Shown here: piece after piece, positions 59,053-64,000 of the stretch
Layout of the letters: each line of letters starts with the position of its first letter
How positions within the stretch are numbered: position 1 is the stretch's first letter
Origin: Gliomastix tumulicola
Lineage: Eukaryota > Ascomycota > Sordariomycetes > Hypocreales > Bionectriaceae
NCBI GenBank assembly: GCA_001599755.1
Contig: BCHX01000001.1
Location: 5,208,001-5,272,000, forward strand
Direction: 5' to 3'
Length of the DNA: 64,000 nucleotides
Notes under the pieces: generated by a model
Database searches by the model: none
Told to the model about the DNA's origin: nothing
The model's input: the letters and a program-made list of their open reading frames with translations, nothing else
Translations under genes and position numbers: made by a program

Positions 59053-62000
59053 TCACTAGGCGAAGACTCGTCTGGCGGCCCATGTCTCAACAGAAACTAG
59101 CTGATGGAGGCTTCTTGTTTCGGTTTCGGGAATTCAGGGGGGGGAGGCGTGTTAGGAAATGGCTTGTGCTTCTCTTTTTTTCTTTTGCCTGTTTTGACCC
59201 TGTGCCCCCTTATTCACTTTTGCCTCTTCCGCTGTTTCTCGGCTGCTTGCTTGCTGCTTGCTGGTCCGTGAGAAATTGTGGTAAATTTCCTCGTCGTCTT
59301 TCCGTTCGTTTTTTTTTCTCTCGTGCTCCTTCACACGATATTGACTTGGACTCTTTCGGGTCTAGCGTTGGAGGCCAAGCAGAAGCAAGCAATCAAGCAA
59401 CAGGGGACGGGACCCAGCGTCTTTGGGGTCAAGGGGGGGGAAGGATGGAGGTGTGGATGGGGAATCACGAAAAAGAATCGTAAGGGCAGCTGCAAGGTAC
59501 AGGCTCTGAGCCACAGGGCGCGAAGCTGGTTCGGGGCCACGGAAAGCTAGGACCTGTGCTGCGACCTTGGCAATGTAAGAGGATGCTGCAGCAGGTGGTG
59601 TGTCAGGAGGGTAACAGACCGGATGAAGAGGGTAATGCGGGATGCGGTGCTGGGCAGCAGGAGGCCAATGGTGCGTGCAGTGCAGCAGAGCGGAGGAACC
59701 GGGTGCGAAGCTGATCTGTGACCTGTCGCAGGATTCGCAGCTCTCTTTCCCGTCGGAGGAGGAGGCAAAGGACAAGGGGAGATAGGGATGGCAGGGCGAC
59801 ACGAGACGGGGGGAGATCGGTGATGGGTAAGGTTACAGGTCCGCCTGTACCACTAGGTAGTCGGACTCGTAGGTAGTCTCGTACCCGCGGGAAGAACAGT
59901 CAATTGAGCCCGTTCACCCGTTCAGAGCACAGTCGAGGTCCAGGACTTCAATTCAAGGGAAAAAGGAAAAGCCAGCCAGAAGTCACTAGACGCAACGGCG
60001 GCAGGTCGCTCAGTCGGTAGCTCTTTCCGTGTGGATCTCGCTCCTGCCCTCCGGCACCGGCCCCAATGGAAGGCCAAGACATAAAAAAAAAGATACTTGC
60101 ACTCACCGCCGAAAGATCTGCAAACCGGATGTACTGGAACGGTGACTCAGCTCAACGCCCGTCAACACGCCGCCCAGAATCTGGGGCAATTCCTTGCTTT
60201 TCTACTCGACGATGCGTGTGTGCTACCTTGACTACTAGTACGCGAGGGACGGCTTCCCGGCTGACCGACTTTCGTCCGTCTGTCTCGCTCGCACGCGGAC
60301 TATTGCCTTGCTAGAGCGCCATCCGTCTACCCAGCTTCGGGTACATTCCACGCGGCCCAACGGCATGCCTGAACTGAAGTACACATGCACTGCCCTCAAC
60401 GAAAACCTGAAGGATGGGACGGCAATGGTCCGTGGAACAATGGCCCTCTCCTTGCCTGACCGTGACTATCTTCGGAGCTGCCCCGGGGGACTACTCCGTA
60501 CACAAAGACACAATTTGACAACGGGATCTTCTGCTTACTGTCAGCATTCCTCCTGCTCAACACCTTACTCAACAGCCTGTCACCTCCCCGATCCATGGGC
60601 GGATCGCCCGGTCTAGAGATAGGAGTGTCGCATCCCACCACCAGCACCACCACCACCACAAGGGGACGAGGAGGGCATCCCGGGATCAGCCGCTCGAGTA
60701 AAGTCAATTCGCGACCTGCGAGCTCCGGAGCGTCACGGCGTCGGCGCCTTGTCGTGCTCGTCTCCCCACACTCTCGCAACTGCCCTTTCTCGCCTCTCCA
60801 CACGCTCCAATTGCGCGCCGGCTAACTTCCGGGAGGGAGCCACCGTGAGTCCACATCGGAAGGGCGACGGACGGCCTCTTTTGCTTCTGGGCCTGCCTGT
60901 TTGTCTTGATGGCACGGCATCTCTCTTCCGTTCATGAGGACCGCCGCCGTGCTCATGTGCTCATGTGAAAGAAAAAGGACGAGATAAGAAGAAGCAAATG
61001 CGGCATGTGCATGTGAGTAAGCCAGGCCTATGTGCGGCCGCTTGCTGCAAACCAAAACGATGCAATGCAACATAATCCATCAAATTATTTCTCCGAGCCA
61101 GTCACAACTCCTTCTTAGTTCTTACCCCAATACCCTTTGTCTCGGACCTCCCGTCTCAAATAAAGGAAGACTCATGTTGCGCGTTCCCGGGAAACTATTA
61201 CGTATCAGGCAGGGTTTTTAGTCATAAGCCAGGCCCTGGGCCATAGCTCTCCCTCTTGACTCGTGATCCCTGTCTCTCTTTCTGCCCAACATAATCTCCT
61301 CGACTCCCAATGTTTGAAGACACCAGAAACAAAGGAAGGAAAAAAATAACGATCGGACTGCAGCCTCTTCCGACTTCCTCCGACTTCTAGACCAGGGGGC
61401 TCCTCTTTTTAGGACCGCACGGCCGGGATTGCAAAACTCTCTTCCCCTCTCCGCTCCGAAGGCGTGGAGAACGCGCAATTGCGAAGTGGACTGGGTGGAT
61501 TTGGGAAACCCATGTCGTTGTGAAATGCCATGTTTTTCTGGCCTTGATTGTTGTTCCCTCGAGACAGGCTGTTGGGCGTGACAGAGAGGAAGAGCCGTGT
61601 TCTTCATCCCCACTACATCTGGTCGTTGTGAGCGCTGCACAAGCCACAGGACGAAAAACCTGGACCAGCCCCTGTGGCTTGGTGGCTAACGCTTCAACTT
61701 CTAAACTGAAGAAGATACTTCTCGCCCGCTGTACTTTGTTCGCCTCGCTCTTAAGACAAGCACGAGATTCTGTTTCTCCTGCACATTCCTTGCCCAGCAG
61801 TAGTATCCTTAATTCTTATCTAGATGAGATGAATCGTCCCGTGTATGACTACCGACAGCTGGAACCCGGCTGCAACTCACTCACCCTCAAACTCTCGACG
61901 TCTCGGGGGCTCCTCCTGTCACTATGCGCCCAGAGGGCAGAACTGAGACACGTGCCCCCCTGACCAGTGTGATCTGCGAAATCTCTCGGCGGCTAGTCAT

Positions 62001-62269
62001 CTTATCAGATCTTTATTATGGCAGAATGGCATGGCATGGCATGTGAGATGCCTACCTAGCTTTTACTCTAAGATCACTATGATGACTCTTTCGAGTCCAC
62101 TCTGCGTGTGCCCGTCCGTAACTGCATGTGCGTGATATTCGTCGTTGCAAATCGTCAACCCATAAGTAGCCAATATAGCTCCAGACCCTTCTGCAGACCT
62201 GACGCCACTCTCCAACGTCGTCACCAAACCCCACGTTCCCTTATCCTCGGCTGCTTCTCTCACTTCCCT

Positions 62270-64000
62270 TCAGCCTTTCGGGTTCTGAACCATCTTCTCG
62301 GTCGCCTTGGCCAGCTTGTCCAGCGTCTTGCCGTCCAGCAATCCCCACCACCGTCGAAGTCCCTCTGCATGTGCAACCTCGGCTTCAGACACCTCGACGG
62401 GCGGTCCCTTGATCTGTGGCAGCATCTCCTGGTCCCCCTTCTCGATCACAGCCCACGCAGACTCGTCTGTAGACCGCAGGCCCACCCCCCGTTTATTGAG
62501 CGACAGCGTCTGGAACTGACGCAGGATCACGACATCCCCCACCTGCGCCAACGGCAACGAACTCTTGTGCGGTCGGAAGAACTGGGCCACGACGACGTTG
62601 TTCGGGGAAGCGGCCTGATCCGTGATGATCAGCTCCAGCATGTAGTCTCGGGGACCACCCTTGGGGCGGTATGGCTCCAAGGGATCCCGCGTGACAACCC
62701 CGATCGCGTCCATAACCTTCTTCTGGTGGCTGCGGATCGCCTTAAGATGCAAACACTCAGGTAGGTTGGTGCGAAGGTCTTTGGTCAACCATTTCTTCAG
62801 CGTTGATACCTGCTCATCCTCTGTCGTCGAGTCAACCACTGAGGGCGTGTTCAGCACATCATCGTTCGTTGTAGTCTCGGGTGTCTTGCTTCGGAGGCTT
62901 TGAGACAAGGCCGGCGTGTCTAGTGACCGATCCGGCGTCGCGTGCTTCCGTGACGACCTCCTAGGTGTGGTTGGAGCTTTGGCTAGATCCAGGCTCGGAT
63001 CCGCGTGGTCGACCATGCTGCGTGTGACGTGTACTGTCATCCGAGACTTGGCATCTTCGCGAGAAGTTGCCGCGGTCGAGGGAGCCGAGGCTCTAGCAAG
63101 GGCGATGCTTGGATCTTGTGGCTGCTCATTCGTCGCTGTGCGGGGCCGAGAGTCTTCGCGAGTCGTTTTCGTAGCCGATGATGGAGGGGCTTTGGCAAGT
63201 GCGATGCTGGGATCTTGCAGGTGGTCATTGACGCCAGCATCCGAGGATGTGCTCCTACGATGATCCCAGCTACGGAGTGATTGGACAGTGATGGATGCGT
63301 CAGGATCACGCTTCCGTTTCCCCGACTTATGGGCCTTGTCTGAACTCGCGAGCGCTTGCGATTCGCTGTCCTTGTCCTGCATTTCGTCGAACTGGGAAAG
63401 AGCCTGTTGGTACTCCTGCGACTCGGCCATGATCTGCTGCTCGGCAGTTATATCATCATCGGATGACATTTCCGTTGGGCTCACTTGCGCGCCGTCGTCG
63501 ACTTCATGACCCATATCTTCGAGAGTGGGCGGTTCCTCGGCTGCAGGTTTCGAACTGTGGTCTGGAGCAGTCGCGTTTCTAGGCTCTTGTTGTGGCGGGG
63601 AGTGAGTTGGTGGCAGCGGTTGCTGAGCTTCGTGAGATGCCACTTTGATGCTACTGTTTTCTGTCGTTTCCTCGCGAATAGCAATTTGATCCTGCGGCGT
63701 AATATCTCGTTCAGGTGTTGACCGGTCAATCTTGATGGGGCTGCCAAGCTGTGCTTGAGGTTGGATGGAGGAGCTCAAGTCTGGGTGTGCTTCGTGCTCT
63801 TCCTCGTGCTCTTCTTCCCTTTCTGCTTTCTCCTCCACTGTTTGCTGTTGTGGCGCGATAGAGGTCGCCAAGCCAGAATTGTCGAGCTGCTCCGTGGTCG
63901 CGTCTTGCGATGGTGATTTCTGAGGTAGTTCTTTAGAAGTAAGATCTGTAGAAGCCGAAGGAGTCTGAAGAACCGGTGCTGGTGGCTCATCGGACTGCGT
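62270..64000 (-). CDS. POT1/CDC13-type telomere-binding OB-fold protein (5' end cut by the window)
   Basis: Frame open from the stop at 62270 to the right edge, 576 residues visible; the true start is beyond 64000. The N-terminal 390 or so residues are disordered and acidic, with a nuclear-signal-like KSGKRKRD. Three spaced copies of a DPSIALAKAP-type motif lie in the middle. The C-terminal part (about 400-550) resembles the single-strand telomere DNA-binding OB fold (Telo_bind): a LRTNLPECLHLKAI start, a GGPRDYMLELIITD strand, VVAQFFRP and a long VGDVVILRQF strand. It may bind telomeric or other single-stranded DNA. Whether it is the orthologue of POT1 is not clear, since POT1 has this fold near its N-terminus while here it is at the end. 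Confidence 0.75.
   Translation of the reverse strand, partial: TQSDEPPAPVLQTPSASTDLTSKELPQKSPSQDATTEQLDNSGLATSIAPQQQTVEEKAEREEEHEEEHEAHPDLSSSIQPQAQLGSPIKIDRSTPERDITPQDQIAIREETTENSSIKVASHEAQQPLPPTHSPPQQEPRNATAPDHSSKPAAEEPPTLEDMGHEVDDGAQVSPTEMSSDDDITAEQQIMAESQEYQQALSQFDEMQDKDSESQALASSDKAHKSGKRKRDPDASITVQSLRSWDHRRSTSSDAGVNDHLQDPSIALAKAPPSSATKTTREDSRPRTATNEQPQDPSIALARASAPSTAATSREDAKSRMTVHVTRSMVDHADPSLDLAKAPTTPRRSSRKHATPDRSLDTPALSQSLRSKTPETTTNDDVLNTPSVVDSTTEDEQVSTLKKWLTKDLRTNLPECLHLKAIRSHQKKVMDAIGVVTRDPLEPYRPKGGPRDYMLELIITDQAASPNNVVVAQFFRPHKSSLPLAQVGDVVILRQFQTLSLNKRGVGLRSTDESAWAVIEKGDQEMLPQIKGPPVEVSEAEVAHAEGLRRWWGLLDGKTLDKLAKATEKMVQNPKG

Larger units (their letters stand above)
58721..62269. other. 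3.5 kb upstream of the malic enzyme gene
   Basis: The part next to the malic enzyme start (58735-59090) is microsatellite-rich and open in frame with it. The rest has no recognisable gene. Around 60001-60060 and 61665-61715 there are weak tRNA-like words without a T-arm. The right end is the 3' flank of the OB-fold gene. Confidence 0.4.

Noticed and set aside
60001..60060. D-arm-like CTCAGTCGGTAG
   Set aside because: No anticodon stem, T-arm or acceptor pairing can be built around it.
61665..61715. tRNA-like words (D-arm-like GGTGGCTAA and an anticodon-stem-like repeat)
   Set aside because: The stems do not pair properly and no T-arm GTTCGAATC follows.
63869..63871. Start of the OB-fold gene at 63871
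   Set aside because: That codon is TTG, and the frame stays open for 43 more codons to the window edge, so the gene is simply cut.
1..64000. CRISPR arrays, insertion sequences or biosynthetic cluster
   Set aside because: No regularly spaced direct repeats, no transposase or reverse transcriptase frame, and no synthase or tailoring-enzyme set was found.

Overview
The window is nuclear DNA of a filamentous ascomycete (Pezizomycotina, most likely Sordariomycetes). This is inferred from short GT-AG introns of about 50-120 bp, C-rich third codon positions in the conserved genes, pyrimidine-rich leaders, and families typical of this group: a CTF1/FarA-type zinc-cluster regulator, DscA, ERp38-type PDI, a Clr5-ankyrin protein and KAR9. 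No rRNA, confident tRNA, CRISPR array, complete transposon or viral sequence was recognised. Nineteen protein genes are supported. The last one runs off the right edge.

Left half (1-34087), gene-dense: PGA2-like trafficking protein (-), mitochondrial EF-Tu (+), ribosomal protein S29 (-), a large Clr5/ankyrin protein (+), protein disulfide isomerase ending in KDEL (+), HSBP1-like coiled-coil protein (-), DscA E3 ligase (+), peroxisomal alpha-methylacyl-CoA racemase-like CoA-transferase (-), NADP-glutamate dehydrogenase (-), a cysteine-rich single-pass membrane protein (+), SAC3 mRNA-export scaffold (-), the divergent ribosome-assembly pair LTV1 (-) and LSG1 (+), and a family-2 glycosyltransferase (-). 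Apart from the 2 kb between the GDH and membrane-protein genes, gaps here are 0.2-0.8 kb.

Right half (34088-64000), sparse: GH16 type II membrane glycosidase, KAR9 with a GAS2-like segment, CTF1/FarA-type regulator, mitochondrial-type malic enzyme and a POT1/CDC13-type OB-fold protein. All five, like the glycosyltransferase before them, lie on the minus strand, with 1.7-5.6 kb of non-coding sequence upstream of each complete gene. These gaps hold homopolymers, microsatellites, an 85-bp near-perfect inverted repeat and no convincing gene.

Most genes are ordinary housekeeping genes. The points of most interest are a stop-free 69-nt intron inside the zinc cluster of the CTF1-like factor, whose retention would swap the sixth zinc-binding cysteine for an intron-encoded one; the poorly understood Clr5-ankyrin protein, which carries a second stop-free intron; the pairing of a GT2 polysaccharide synthase with a membrane-anchored GH16 enzyme across a 5.6 kb gap; and the inverted repeat upstream of KAR9. 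All splice sites were placed by eye and checked for phase. None is confirmed by RNA data.
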